DNA of 64,000 bases from Girardia tigrina (taxonomy: Eukaryota; Platyhelminthes; Tricladida; Dugesiidae), in NCBI GenBank assembly GCA_001938485.1, contig MQRK01235832.1:59267-123266 (forward strand), in the 5' to 3' direction. Within the stretch, counting starts at the first letter, position 1. Each line of letters opens with the position of its first letter. The position numbers and the translations under genes were made by a program. The notes below the pieces were generated by a model. It was not told the DNA's origin and made no database searches. It saw only the letters and a program-made list of their open reading frames with translations. Below are positions 30,301 through 42,207 of the stretch, piece after piece.

Positions 30301-32000
30301 CAGATTTTGTGTTTCTATTTGTTTTATTTTGTATGATTTGTTTAATTTTTCAGCACAAATGGTTATTCCTTTATTTATTCTTTGATTTTATTCCTTCTTA
30401 AGTGTTTTTTTCAATTCTATCGAAACATTTTGCGGTGATCACAATAATTTCGTCCCGAAATTTCACAAATATAACCATTAAAATACACACTAAGCTATTC
30501 AGCATACCATCTCATGAAAGATGTATATATAAATTAGAAAGATAATGGATTAAAATAATGTGAGCAGTTGAACTGTCTATAAATAAAATGAACGTTATTA
30601 AAAGATTGATCTGTCTACGTATGTCAACAAACAATGTTTATCAAAGAGTTCAAGTGTTTTTATACTATTTACAAGAACTCTTCTTCTCCTCAGTTCAGAA
30701 TTGTGATCTGTCGGTCGAAAAATCTCTCATTTGGCATTATGGACCAAGCACATCTACATTGATTCAAATAATATTCGATTCGGGCCATCAATTGTTCTGT
30801 TACTAGATCCTTCTACATCATTGGCGCGTTAACAAAAACAGTCGTCCGTCTTGTTAATGAACAAACTCGCAAAAAAAGCATTTTCATTATTCATTATAAT
30901 TATTGGGTTCTTGATCAAAAGACGTTGTCATTAACAAAACACTTTATTTCTACCACAATGTGAGTTTTTTTAAACAAATATTTCCGAGGAACTTTTGCAC
31001 TTTCTTTTTACACAAACCATTGCAAAAATTGATATAAATATAAATATGGTTATTGTATTTTTTTACGAATTAAAATTCTATACTATTTTTTAATAAAAAA
31101 ATTATAAAGTTAATTAAAATTTTGTCACAAAGATTTTGTTGCGTCTTATATTAAATTTCAATTTTATTGTACCTTTAAATTTACCTGTTTCTCAATTAAA
31201 TTTCCCAATTCTATACAATAGCATTTTTCATTTCGTTTTTATAATAGTTTTAAAAATTACTTTGGATTTAATAAAATAATATTTGGAAAATAGAATTTAA
31301 AATCGCAATTTCGTTTAATTTAACAACTTTTAAATTACCCCTTTTTTTACATAAAAAACAAAATTATATTTCCATTGATAATTACGTTTTCCAAAAAAAA
31401 TTAAAAAGGCATTTTCATTTAAGTCGATTTAATTGTTTTACAATTATATTTTGATTCAAATTAAAATTTCCAAAAACAAAATTAAAATTACATTTTTAAT
31501 TTACTTCGATTTAATCGTATAAAAATAAAGTTACAAAAATAGTTTAGTTTACTTTCATTTCGAAAATAAATATTAAACTTTATATTACTTTTGATTTTAT
31601 CTCAATTAAATATTTTCATCAAATTTGAAATTAACTTTTTTACTTTATAATAAATCTTTGCATAAATCTTTTAATAAACCTACCGTAAAATTTATTTTAT
31701 TTCTTACATAAATTAATTTTTACATTAAATTTCTGAAAATCTTATTTTAACATTTTTTTACGGAATGTAATTTGTTTAATTATTATTTTGATAAGATTGT
31801 AAATTGAAAAATTTTATGAACTCAACAACGCTCCCAACAATAATGAAAAGTGAAATAACATAATTATCGCTAAAAAGCGTCCTTCTTTAATTAAAAGTTT
31901 TTTCTTTGTTAACTTTAAGTAAAAAAATCGATCTTAGGAAGAAAGTCTTAAATAATAACCGAAAAAATAACAACACAAAAAGTATTTATTTTTTACTTAT
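30301..32000. other. mostly AT-rich DNA with a coding-like patch at 30640-30860
   Basis: The patch at 30640-30860 is less AT-rich. The minus strand has an open piece with YYLNQCRCAWSIMPNERFF, and the plus strand has a 72-codon frame (30588-30806). Neither is recognised. 30870-32000 is AT-rich with nothing called. Confidence 0.3.
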
Positions 32001-32030
32001 CATAAAACTCCTTATACCATTAAAATAGAT

Positions 32031-32402
32031 TTGTACAACGCAAATAGCAGTGGATTGAACGACATTATGAAAGCGTATCTCATAGACGAACGAATGGGAG
32101 TCCCAATTCCCGTAGTACTTACATCAACACGAGCGTACAAGAAATCGGTCCTGATCTCAGTGAGCATCGAAACACGGACACAGCATATCCAACCACACGA
32201 CGACCAAGACATTTATTTCAACCCACTGATCTCCATCAAACATTTTCTATTCAGGAAAAGACAAAAACCGAATGAAATAATAAACAAACACATCGAGAAA
32301 GGATGGCAGACATCTAACAAACATGAGGCGGCCATCTCGCCCCATCAATCGACAATAACGTTCGCGTTGACTGAACGATTCTATTTCCAAACATGGCGAT
32401 AA
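32031..32402 (+). CDS. unassigned open frame in a GC-richer island, possible host exon
   Basis: 123 codons on the plus strand in an island that contrasts sharply with its flanks. The peptide looks protein-like (GLNDIMKAYLIDERMGVPIP; VVLTSTRAYKKSVLISVSI) and not like translated A/T runs. An AG acceptor-like site (AAAATAG) precedes it. No family recognised. A 66-codon minus frame overlaps and could be the real one, but its composition is less convincing. Confidence 0.35.
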   Translation: MYNANSSGLNDIMKAYLIDERMGVPIPVVLTSTRAYKKSVLISVSIETRTQHIQPHDDQDIYFNPLISIKHFLFRKRQKPNEIINKHIEKGWQTSNKHEAAISPHQSTITFALTERFYFQTWR

Positions 32403-32597
32403 AAATATGAAATACGAACTCGCATCGACGACGAGATAAGTCCGATCGATCGAATAAAAACTTGAAGTAAAAATAAAACATATTTATTGTAAACACAAAC
32501 GTTGGGTTCAGAACACTTTCCATACATGTTGTTCGACTTGCTTTGTTGACCAAATTTTTTAAACCTTTAGATTATTAACAAATAGTAAATTCTTTTA

Positions 32598-32640
32598 CAG
32601 GGTGGCCCAATGGGTACGCAGCCTCTAATTTTTGCATATT
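32598..32640 (+). repeat. solitary mariner-type terminus
   Basis: CAGGGTGGCCCAATGGGTAC preceded by TA matches the left end of the element at 21458. No matching right end was found before the Tigger relic, so it is a truncated copy. Confidence 0.65.
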
Positions 32641-32989
32641 CTAAATCTACTCGTCAAGACGAGTATTTTGATATATAACATGTGAGGTGTAAAAATTCCA
32701 GAACTAGACCTTTTTGCGCAATGAAGGTCAAATTTTGAAACTCAGAATTTTGTTATAAAAATGGATTCATTTTGTGGATTTAAAAAAAATTTTTTTATGT
32801 TGTTGTAGTTGATTTTCTTTTCTCTTTTTTGGTTTTTATTATCAGTTTGTTAATTTTTTATGTTTCTTATTATATTTTTTTGTTTTGAGATCACTACAAT
32901 CATGTTTCACTGAAGATCGTTTCGACAGGAAATTTTCTTTGAAGTTGTAAAAGTTAGCAATATCATCCTTTGCATTTTGGAGATACCAA

Positions 32990-34330
32990 ACTCAATTTTT
33001 CCTAACCATATTATGTTGCCTTTGAACGTTGGCAGTAATAAAATTTTTCATTTTTATCTTCAAAATTCTTCTCAATTTCTGTTTCAATAGTGTTTTTGAG
33101 ACTTTATTTCCTTGTTCATATACATTCGTCACATTTAAGATTATTTCGTCCGTGTTTATTTCATAGTTTTCATGTAATTCAAATCTTTCTATTCGATTGT
33201 TCGGGACTTTAATCACATTTTCAGATTTCATATTATCAAGAGCTTTGTTCCTACAATTCGAGCCATGATTTATTGATCATCATATAGGTTCTCAACAAAT
33301 TTACTCTTTTCATGGATACACTGTATTCACAAAGCGTACAATCATCGAGGTTAGAAAAATTATCCGGATGCATAAGATACCGGTATTTAAAGGCCTTAAT
33401 GATACCTTGGTCTTGCGGCTGGATGACTGAGGTGGAAGTTATTGGAAAAAAAGAGTAGTTCTACATTTTGAAAGACGCATGTCTAAACATAGATGGATTT
33501 GTCTTTTCTGTGAAGCCATTAAACTGTCAAGATCTTTTAGCCAATTATAGAATAAAAGTCCAGTCATCCAAGTTTTTTAGTAGATCGATGTTGTATTTTT
33601 AGATTTTTAAAATTTCTTTTGCACTTCTGACACAACGTGGGTCTTGTGATTTAGCAATGGACAAAATTCAAAATTTTTCTCCTCTCATACTAATCGCAAA
33701 AAGTAATGTAATTCTTTCATTTTGTGGTTTAAATTTTTGCAAATGATCATTTTCATGAATCTATTTCTTGTTGACTTGAAAAGCATTCCAGTTTCATTGC
33801 AATCTCCATATTTTTTGATTTTTTTCTGCTAAAGCTTGGAACGATTCTTTGAAACTTGTTTAATCCACAAGTTCATTCCCTCCAGATAGTATTGTACTTT
33901 TGATTAAAAAGTTTTGCTTAAAGCAAGTCAAACACCCGTTAAATGCTACAAAACCTTCTAAATCCAAGTTTCTTAGCGATTTTAAACGCCTTTGTTTGCA
34001 AATCGTTATCTGAAATACAGTAGTTTTTCGATCTCATTTAAACAAACCATTCAAACTGTGATTCGTTAAGAAAACCGGTTTTTCTTGGCATCGATTTGAT
34101 CTTTTCTTCATCAATTTTAGTATTTATTATTTCCTCGTTTGTAGTAATAGTACTATTTACAACGCCAACGGAAACTTTGAATTCACTTGCAATTTCTTGC
34201 TGTGTCAAAAATCTAATTATTTTATCAAATTTGATAATTTCTTTCTTCTGAGTCACAGAAAGCCGTTTTCTTTCTTTTATTGATTACTGGAAATTTTCTT
34301 GTTCATTATTTATTTTCTAAAAAAGGGGAA
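32990..34330 (-). pseudogene. Tigger/pogo-type transposase relic
   Basis: The minus strand starts with a CENP-B-like DNA-binding region (34256-34038: VTQKKEIIKFDKI, LTQQEIASEFKVSVG). Farther on is STSVIQPQDQGIIKAFKYRY (near 33400), the signature around the third catalytic Asp of Tigger elements (TSxIQPxDQGxIxxFK). A lysine-rich C-terminus (33231-32992) follows. Many stops and frame changes separate the blocks. Confidence 0.75.
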
Positions 34331-35470
34331 AATTTAAATTTGCTGTTATTATTTAAAACAAAAAGTAAAAGAAGATAAAATCCATAAAAAACAATATTAA
34401 TATTAAATATCACTAATGATCACTAATGTTACCATGTCTAAGAGGCATAATGTAAGCACTTCATGTTGATGTTGTACCAAAAATGTATATTGTATATTGT
34501 AGATATATTTTGGCTTAGATCATTTATTCCAATGTATCATTCCTGTTTCGTAAACAGAAATTAAGAATCAGTTTTTGCAATTGACTACACAATCATTATT
34601 TTCGCATTTTGATACAGGTTAATTAAATTATTAACCAGTGTTCGATCCGACCGGGGGGAACGCACGAATAATTCCAATGGGGATGTCAATGGCCTTCATG
34701 CAATTTTTTCGTCAGGGTGTGATCAAGACAGAAATGCTGAGTTTAACTTTTGAAAGGTGGCTGAACTCACCAAAAAATTCCTCAATTTAACGCTCAGACT
34801 CAAAAACATGAGCCATTAACAGTTCATATGCTTCAAATGCAGTTGCAATGTCATTTGTACCTGAATCAGTGAAAAAACAATACAAAGTTAAATAATGTTA
34901 ATTTTACTTGCAACACTGGTCGAAAAAAAGAATCTTTTTTTATTCTCCCAAGTAACCTCCATCAACTCAAACATCGACTACCAGTTCTAGATAATATAAT
35001 CTCATTTCATTTTATCAATATCTTTCACAATTGACACAGAATCACCGTTAAAAAAGCGTTGATATTTCTGATTTATTTACTGAATTTATTCTCTTTTTCT
35101 CGTGGAAAATTTATTTATCCGTATCTTTACGTTTAATTTTCATCAGTGATTTGTAAATCTTTGTATTTTGATAAGTGTAAAAATAAGTTATCACAAAAAA
35201 TGTTTTTTGGAGCCAGTTTTTGAGAAACGAAATTTTGTCGTCGTGTAAACAGTTTTATGAATTGTTCTCATCTGATAAAAACATTTTCAGTTTGTTTGAT
35301 TAATCGAAAGTTTCTGAGTGTGAAAATTGAATTGATCGGAAATTTTCGTATAAAGAAAAAGATGATTGTTAAAAAAAATGTTCGAGAAAAGATCTTGCTT
35401 TGATTTATGAATTGGGAACACAGCACAAATGTCGTTGATAACGAAATGAGCGATAAAAGCATTGAAAATT
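34331..35470. other. AT-rich DNA, nothing firmly identified
   Basis: A short GC-richer patch at 34640-34750 (CGATCCGACCGGGGGGAACG) has no recognisable coding. The rest is AT-rich. Confidence 0.35.
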
Positions 35471-35479
35471 TCGACCCTC

Positions 35480-35600
35480 GTCGTTCAAAGTGTCGAGAGA
35501 TTAATCACCGAGTGCAGTTGTGATTACAATGCGCCAGTATTGTACGTGACGGATGTGATCGTGCGTCAATCAAGCTACCAGTATTTCGATTAAGACGTCT
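35480..35600 (+). CDS. candidate host exon (first part of the 35.5-kb island)
   Basis: A plus-strand frame reads TLVVQSVERLITECSCDYNA and PVLYVTDVIVRQSSYQYFD before a stop. It looks like real coding sequence and lies just before the longer open frame at 35615. Frames differ, so a short intron or a frameshift may separate them. Not recognised. Confidence 0.35.
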
Positions 35601-35614
35601 TCTTGTCGTGATTC

Positions 35615-36001
35615 ATGAGAAATGTCTTCACGACGTCTTTATACTCTAGCAAATTTGATCCAAAAGATCTCCAATCGCTAGAGCGAGCATTGAGATTGGG
35701 GCAACCGAACGGCATGTCTCTGATAGACTTGTTGGAGGCACTGCTGAGGCTGGCGGAAGCGTCCGAGGGCGATTTGAGACGGCCGATTGCGATGTTACAG
35801 AATGCGTCACTGCTGGTTGGTGAGGAGCGAGCGGTCAGTAAGCCTTTGTGTGTTTTATTCCCCCCGTCCAAGAGGCACTATATTGTCGGCGCCGGAGCCT
35901 CGCGACCATGCTCTGCGCACTCTGTTACTGCCAAAACTAGTGACCTGCAGATGACTATTGATCCGTTGAAATATTTTTTTAATGATGAGCTTTGTTTTTA
36001 A
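35615..36001 (+). CDS. unassigned open frame, probable host exon
   Basis: 128 codons. Residues 1-75 are strongly protein-like and leucine-rich helical (KFDPKDLQSLERALRLGQPN; GMSLIDLLEALLRLAEASEG; DLRRPIAMLQNASLLVGEER). A GTCAGT donor-like site follows GAGCGAGCG near 35834, and coding character drops after it, so the exon probably ends there. Not recognised; it does not look transposon-derived. Confidence 0.45.
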   Translation: MRNVFTTSLYSSKFDPKDLQSLERALRLGQPNGMSLIDLLEALLRLAEASEGDLRRPIAMLQNASLLVGEERAVSKPLCVLFPPSKRHYIVGAGASRPCSAHSVTAKTSDLQMTIDPLKYFFNDELCF

Positions 36002-36540
36002 TATAAATAAATAAAATGGTTCTGTGTGATCTACTACCTGCATATGATGCTTTGAATGATAAATAAAATTTGGCTTACATTTTCCCCAAATTATTTTTCA
36101 ATGGATTCTTCATACTGATGTTATAATTTGTTTTTGTGTCTTCTTTTCTGGAATTCATTTCAAATGTTAATTTTGCATTTACTAGAAATATCTGACAAAA
36201 AGTTATAAATGAAGGGATATTATATCACTATAATAATGAATTTTTGTTACTTCTCCATAATGTTTATGTCCTTTATTCCCAAGATAATATCCAGCGGTTT
36301 ATTGCCCAAGTTGAATCACCAAAAAATTAAAAATTTTATAGTTGCCCTCTTTTTTAATGAATATATAAAATGGATACAAATATCTATACAGTAATGTGGT
36401 TATTTAGAAATGTTTGAAAATTTATGAGTGAGAACGTACTCGAACTGAAACGCATATTGTCCATCTCCTATGCAGTAAATCTGTAGAATTTGTGTCTCTT
36501 AAAGTTTATTTTTGCAAACTTTTACGTTTTTTTTATCATA
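36002..36540. other. AT-rich DNA, nothing identified
   Basis: No gene or repeat recognised. Confidence 0.45.
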
Positions 36541-37275
36541 GGTAGACATAGAGCTTGACTGAGTTATTGAACCCCTGGAGTGTACTGTGGGAACCCTGGT
36601 TGAAAACCATTTCTTTTGAACTTTAGTGGTTAAGCCGTAGGCACACCCAATTATGCACAAGCCTTCTTCATATATCTTTATTTGAAGCCTCTCTTTTCAG
36701 ACAACATATACTCAATCTGCTTATTCTTTTAAATCATCTGCCCATCGTCTCTTTTGTCTTGCTCTTTGTCTTTCTCATTTCCCTCTTCCTTTAATCATAG
36801 CCTTCGCTAATGTTTGTTTGCTTATTTGATGTCCGCAAAATTTTCGCTTCTTTCTCTTGATGATTTTTTCTATTGATTCCTATCTTTTACCTTGTACTTT
36901 GTCACTCTCATCCAGATAAAGTAGTTGGTCTTCTATTCTTTTCACGTAATTTTCAGCATTCTCCTGTAGTACTACATTTCATATGCTTTAAGTCTATTAA
37001 TGTTCTTTTGATTTATTTTCCAACTCTCGAATCCATCTAGTGAAGTCCAGACATTAGCCTTAGTGATCTTTATTCTGCTCTAGAGGTTAAAAACTGTGCT
37101 AAGCTTAATCTATGCACTTTTTGTAATACAAATACGATTTCTGATTTCTTCTTCCGTTCCTTTATTCTGTGTGATAGTAGAGCTTAAGTGTTTGAAACTC
37201 CTAACTTGTTTTAGCTTCTCCCTTCAATGTCGATCTCCAGTTTAACCTCATTGTCCTAAAACCATTATTCTGTTA
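36540..37275 (-). mobile_element. LINE 3' fragment (RT thumb and C-terminal domain), decayed
   Basis: The minus strand reads VRSFKHLSSTITQNKGTEEE (family FKYLGSxIxxDGxxxxEI), a segment equivalent to the Y-G-x-E-x-W box (SLDGFESWKINQ), KRKKRKFCGHQISKQ and RQKRRWADDLKEW-like pieces. These are typical of RTE/jockey-type LINE C-termini. Several stops. It is a different family from the zinc-finger LINE. Confidence 0.7.
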
Positions 37276-37980
37276 TTTTCTCTATTGATTTCCATTTAAA
37301 ATTTCATTAAAGAATTATGTTAGTGAAAAAGTTTTAGAGATTTTGAATTAATTTTACAATTAATTCTAGTTAGTTTTTATCATTAAATGAAATATTATTC
37401 AAATAAATTAAACATAAACTATGTACTTTTTGCAGTGTTATTTTATTTAAAAATATTTTTAGAAGTGAATTTTAAATGAAAAAAATTTCAAGTAAAAATC
37501 GTAAAAATGATTAATTTTATAAAGAACTTTTAAAAATTTAAAAATGAAATAAATAATACATGACTCTCATGACACATGAGAATTTTTTTCGAATACTCAT
37601 TATTAAAAAATCCAGAAATAATACTTATTAGAATGACGACAAATGGTGAAGGATTTTAGAAGAATCATCTCGGAGATGTTTTAATAATAATTGTGTCAGT
37701 GCTCTGCAAATGACCATTTACATTCTATCATTTATTTAAATAATAAAAATTATGTTTTCACTTGTTACAAAAGAATTATGATTTAGATCCAAACAAATTC
37801 AAAGGAACCGTTAAATAAATCTTTGCTTATCGATTACAATAATTCCATATCAACGAATAATTGATCGATATCATGCAATTTTGAAAATCCATAGCATCAG
37901 CGAATAAATTAACTGATTGTAATTGAACTAACTGGAAGGTGTACCGGGCGGTTAAGGGGAGTTACCGTTCTCCGGGCTAC
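37276..37980. other. AT-rich DNA, nothing identified
   Basis: No gene recognised. Confidence 0.45.
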
Positions 37981-37984
37981 TTAA

Positions 37985-38135
37985 CTGTTGGGAGACCCGT
38001 TCTCTCCAGATTTGGTATGAACTGCATGTCTCCGTCGTAATTAATCGGAAATGGGCCTTTCAGGATCAAGAAAATTCCCGGGGCTTCTCGGTCGGCCATT
38101 TTGATTTTACTGTCGGAACGTTTGACAAAAAACTG
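37985..38135 (-). CDS. candidate host exon, unassigned
   Basis: On the minus strand, a TTACAG acceptor-like site is followed by an open frame FFVKRSDSKIKMADREAPGI, FLILKGPFPINYDGDMQFIP and NLERTGLPT, ending near a GTTAAG donor-like site. The island is GC-richer than the flanks. Not recognised; no transposon features. Confidence 0.4.
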
Positions 38136-38424
38136 TAATCATTGATTATTGTAAAAGTTCTTCGATCCTCATAGAACACTGTCAGATACTTTTGAATTGA
38201 AATGCAAAGACAATTTGACATATGGATTATTTATATTAGACATTAGAATATTGCAAAGAGTAAACGAAGTCAGCCAAATCAAATTGTATTTATCGTTCCT
38301 AAAACGTGTCAACATTATATCGAGTAAAACAACGACTTTACATAATATTTTTTTAAAAAATCAATTAAACTTTTAAATTTAATGTTAATAAATTTCAAAT
38401 ATTTGTGAAGATTTTGTTAAGAAA

Positions 38425-38612
38425 AATGATAAATTTTGAAATTGCAAAAAGTGATAACATAGAAAATGTTTAAGTAGAAATCCAAGGCAAAGAAGCAATT
38501 CTTTTGAATCAACAGATTATGGTGGGTAACGATTGGAGAACATGTATAAATTGAAAGATTTTAATATCAAGAAGGATTCAACTATGCATTTGGCTTTGAG
38601 ATTAATGTGGTG
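38425..38612 (+). pseudogene. ubiquitin pseudogene
   Basis: Plus-strand pieces read SDNIENV, then after a stop VEIQGKEAILLNQQ (ubiquitin [22 protein letters not shown]), and in another frame KDFNIKKDSTMHLALRL (ubiquitin SDYNIQKESTLHLVLRL). A stop and a frame change plus loss of the Gly-Gly end show decay. No introns interrupt the match, which suits a retrocopy. An unrelated 76-codon open piece follows (38613-38843, basic, with RRDTSTEKPDQLLEEYDKM). Confidence 0.75.
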
Positions 38613-38849
38613 TCCGATGGACAAAACATAAATTAAATAAAAGAAGACAGTTAAAAGCATATGCAACTAGAACCAGAATTCAAAGACGTGATACTTCTAC
38701 TGAAAAGCCCGACCAGTTACTGGAAGAATACGATAAGATGTTAAGCCTTGGATATAGATTGAAAAGGAGGAAAATTGAAAGATTGAAAAAACTATTTAAT
38801 TTCTTAAAAATATATTTTAGTAGCTTGATATTATAAATTTACGAAATAA

Positions 38850-39229
38850 CTTTTATTTATTTTATTATTTCTAGAAAGTTCTTATTATAAAAATTTCTAC
38901 TGAATATCAACTTTTAGATTTTAAACTCTGTTTTTGTTTTACATAATTGTTTACTTTTTGTTTGAATTTTAAATCAAAAAATTCAAATAAGGGGGCGAAT
39001 CGAAAATTTTAACGAACTCCTTAAACACTTAAATAATCTAGTAATGGCTTGTTTCCGCGATTGTTAACTACTGAAATTATTCTTATTCCTCGATTTAATG
39101 AAAAAAGTTTTATTTTAAAATAAAGAATCTCAATTTAAAATAAAAGAATCTTAATTTATAATTAAAAATAATATTATACAATACATCATACAACGACATA
39201 CATACCATTTAAAATATTCTTCAAAACAA
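38850..39229. other. AT-rich DNA, nothing identified
   Basis: No gene recognised. Confidence 0.45.
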
Positions 39230-39772
39230 CTAATTTTAAATTTATTGTATAAAGAACATTTAGATAAGTCTCATTTGAATTTTTATTGCAATCACATTTA
39301 GAGTCATTGCGACTCTCAGAAGGTCTTTCATCGTTTGTCTAAGTTCTAGTTTGTTTTCTTATTTCTGTTTTTAATCATGATTATTCGAACAATTTTTCTA
39401 AATCATTTTTTAAAATATTTAACTTTTAAAAAATATTAATTAAAAATAATAATTTTAACCATTTCTCAATAAAACTCTAAATAATAAAAATGTTATAAAA
39501 TTATTAAAAATGCATTTAATTTAAATTTTACTAAAAAATATTAAACTGAATTTTAATTGTTTAATTAAAAATATGAACTTATAAAATTATTATTACTAAC
39601 TTTGTGAATAGTCAATCACTTTTAAATTTAAAGTTTAAATTTAAATAAAAAATACCAATTTCCATCTGAGTGGGAGAATCACCATTCTAAATTCAACATA
39701 CTTAAATCAACATACAACATCCATACATTCACACATTTAAACAATTTAAAATATTCCTCACATATTGTATTT
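39230..39772 (-). mobile_element. LTR-like repeat fossil, copy G
   Basis: The minus strand starts TGTGAGGAATATTTTAAATT and carries the box reading TCTCCCACTCAGATGGAAAT near 39670. Near 39300 it shows the cysteine-rich stretch DSKCDCNKN seen in other copies. No integrase beside it; the sequence upstream on the minus strand is the zinc-finger LINE. Confidence 0.55.
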
Positions 39773-39949
39773 TGAAATAATGAATTTTGGTCTTTTGGGA
39801 TTCGGTCATTTGACACAAACCCGGTTACCTGGAACTTTGAGGTTTACTCCAACTTTTTCTTCTGTTTTACTTGTTGTACTGGTTTGTGCTGGTGTCATTG
39901 TGAATTCTCCAATTTATTCTGTCGCTTACAATTTATGATCCTGTTTAAC

Positions 39950-40640
39950 GTACCTGGTCAGCCACCCATTCGTTTTATATGATGTTTTACACAGTGTACA
40001 TGGAAAAAGTAATTGTTGTTGTTGTATCTCATTGGGCTAATCAGGATTAGCAAAAATGGACACCGAATGGTCCCTTTTGATGTATCTGTTCAGCTCCTTC
40101 TTTTCGGCAAACTCCTTGCAGCATTTTTCTACTGGGTATTAGTTATGTTTCTCTCTCTCGTTGATCAGCATCGGCACAGTTGTTCTTGTCCTATTGAGTC
40201 TTAGAGGTCAAATTAAAGAGTTTATGTATGTTTTCCTCGATAAAGTATGGTCTCTGTGAATGATGTGGTTAATGAAATCTCCATAAACCGCATCATATCA
40301 AAATAGCCATTGTATCTCAATTCGGAGGAATTCCGAGATTGATTACTTCTTTCTCCCAATGATCTTTTCCCATCTGATTCGTTTGATCATCTGGTACTCC
40401 TGTGAAGTTTCCATCTTTCTGTGGAAAGTAACTTTACTACTCGCGATAATATCCATGAGATGTGAGAGTGCAATGTTTAGGGTGTCCATATGGATTTTTT
40501 CAATTTTATGTTTCTTCATAATTATGCGGGTGCATAGGTTATGAAGGGCATGCAACTTCTTAATGTTCTTGTCCGCATTCATCCAGCTTTCACAGCAATT
40601 TTAGACTACGGAGAATATCCTCCAATACACAAGGATTCAC
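39950..40640 (-). mobile_element. second copy of the zinc-finger LINE, truncated
   Basis: The minus strand reads CESWMNADKNIKKLHALHNL and CTRIIMKKHKIEKIHMDTLN (LINE connection region after the Y-G-x-E-x-W box). It continues through a degraded spacer to KCCKEFAEKKELNRYIKRDH (finger 1) and CTLCKTSYKTNGWLTRYVKQ (finger 2). The spacing and the FAE and YKTxGWL cores match the copy at 6.9-8.4 kb. Broken by stops and frame changes. Confidence 0.7.
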
Positions 40641-41869
40641 ACTTGTGACACTTATATTGGTGAACTAGATCACCTTTCATACTCAATCGTATTTTAGCTT
40701 TATTATAAAAATATTAATTTAATAATTTATTTATTTTATCTTTTATTACGGTATTATTTTATTATTTTTATCATTGTATTATTTGTTTTTTTGTTCAATT
40801 ATCATAATTGTAAATTTTGATGTTATTGAAAATATTTTCTTATTTGTCTCTTAATTTTTATATATTTGTAACAAAAATTATCCAAAGATTTCCGAGCAGC
40901 AAAACTGAATATAAATTCTCCTTTTCCTGAATTTTCTTTTACATTAATTGTATGATTGGTACGAACTTCATAATTACTAATTAGCATTAGTCAATCTTTG
41001 AGTTTTGTAATTACTTAATGCAAAAATTGGTTTTATTAATTCATCATATATAATTGCCAGAGCTTTGCAAATACGATTCCGTACACTTTGGACACTTCTT
41101 CTCCTTCCTCAACGAATATTTCAACCTTAATTTAGTGATAATTTCCAAAAAAATATTAAATTTATGAAATGTTTTCAATTTTTTATTATTTTAATGAGTA
41201 AATTTTTATAAATATAAATAATAAATTTACTTTTAAAACTCCTTTAATCTTTCCATATCGAAAAATTATTAAACATTAAAAGAAAAATCAAATAATATTT
41301 TATTTTTTTCCTTTAGGAAGTTTAATAATAATTTAAAATATTTCTGATAATAATTGAAAATTTAAGTTTAAAACCTTCTTATAATAATGAATATTTATTT
41401 TTTTTTACAATAAATGTATTTTATATTTTGAAATATTACTTTTTGTTATCGTAAAAAAATATTTATATTTAATAAATAATTCTTTATCTTTAAATTTTGT
41501 ATAATTTCTGATTTATAAATTTATATTTATTCAGAAAGAAGTAATTTTTTTGAAATGATTTCAAATAGAATGTTTAATTAATTATGTATAATTTCTAAAT
41601 AAAAGATTGAAAAAATAATTTCTTTTTTATTATAATATATTTATTGTTAATTAAATAAAAATTATATTTAAATATATTTTAGAGAAAATAAATTTTTTAG
41701 TATAAAATTTAGAAAATAAACTATTTGATAAATTAAAAAGGTTGTCTCATAAATAATTTTAGATACATTAAAATTATGAATTTATTGCAAAAATAAGTCT
41801 TTTTTAATAGCAATTATAATATGATGTATGATATATATTGTCCACTCGAATTCTTTGCGAAATAATTTT
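40641..41869. other. AT-rich DNA, nothing firmly identified
   Basis: A short open minus-strand piece at 41040-41110 (EIFVEEGEEVSKVYGIVFAK) looks coding-like, but is too short to call. Confidence 0.35.
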
Positions 41870-41992
41870 CGTATGACAAATATTTTAAATTGTGTATGAA
41901 TGCGGTGCGCTTATTTGAGTGTGCGGAAATCGGAATTGTGATTCTCTCACCCTGTTGGAAAATTGGTGTTTTAATGTGTTAGGAATTAAAAA
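41870..41992 (+). mobile_element. LTR-like repeat fossil, copy H (end only)
   Basis: Starts TGACAAATATTTTAAATTGT and contains GATTCTCTCACCCTGTTGGA, a diverged form of the family box. Most eroded copy. Confidence 0.45.
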
Positions 41993-42207
41993 GGCTATGA
42001 AAATTTTTGAAAGAAGGTTATATTAAATATTTACAAATTAAAATTTTTATATAATTAAATATGTAATGTTTGAAAAAATAAAATTACTAAAATTAAGAAG
42101 AGCAATTAAATTGATAATAATAAATTTTTTTTGAGAGTTTTTAATATAATATAACAAAGTAAAATTTATAATTTCTATGTGGAACGATTTTAAAAAAATT
42201 AATAAAA

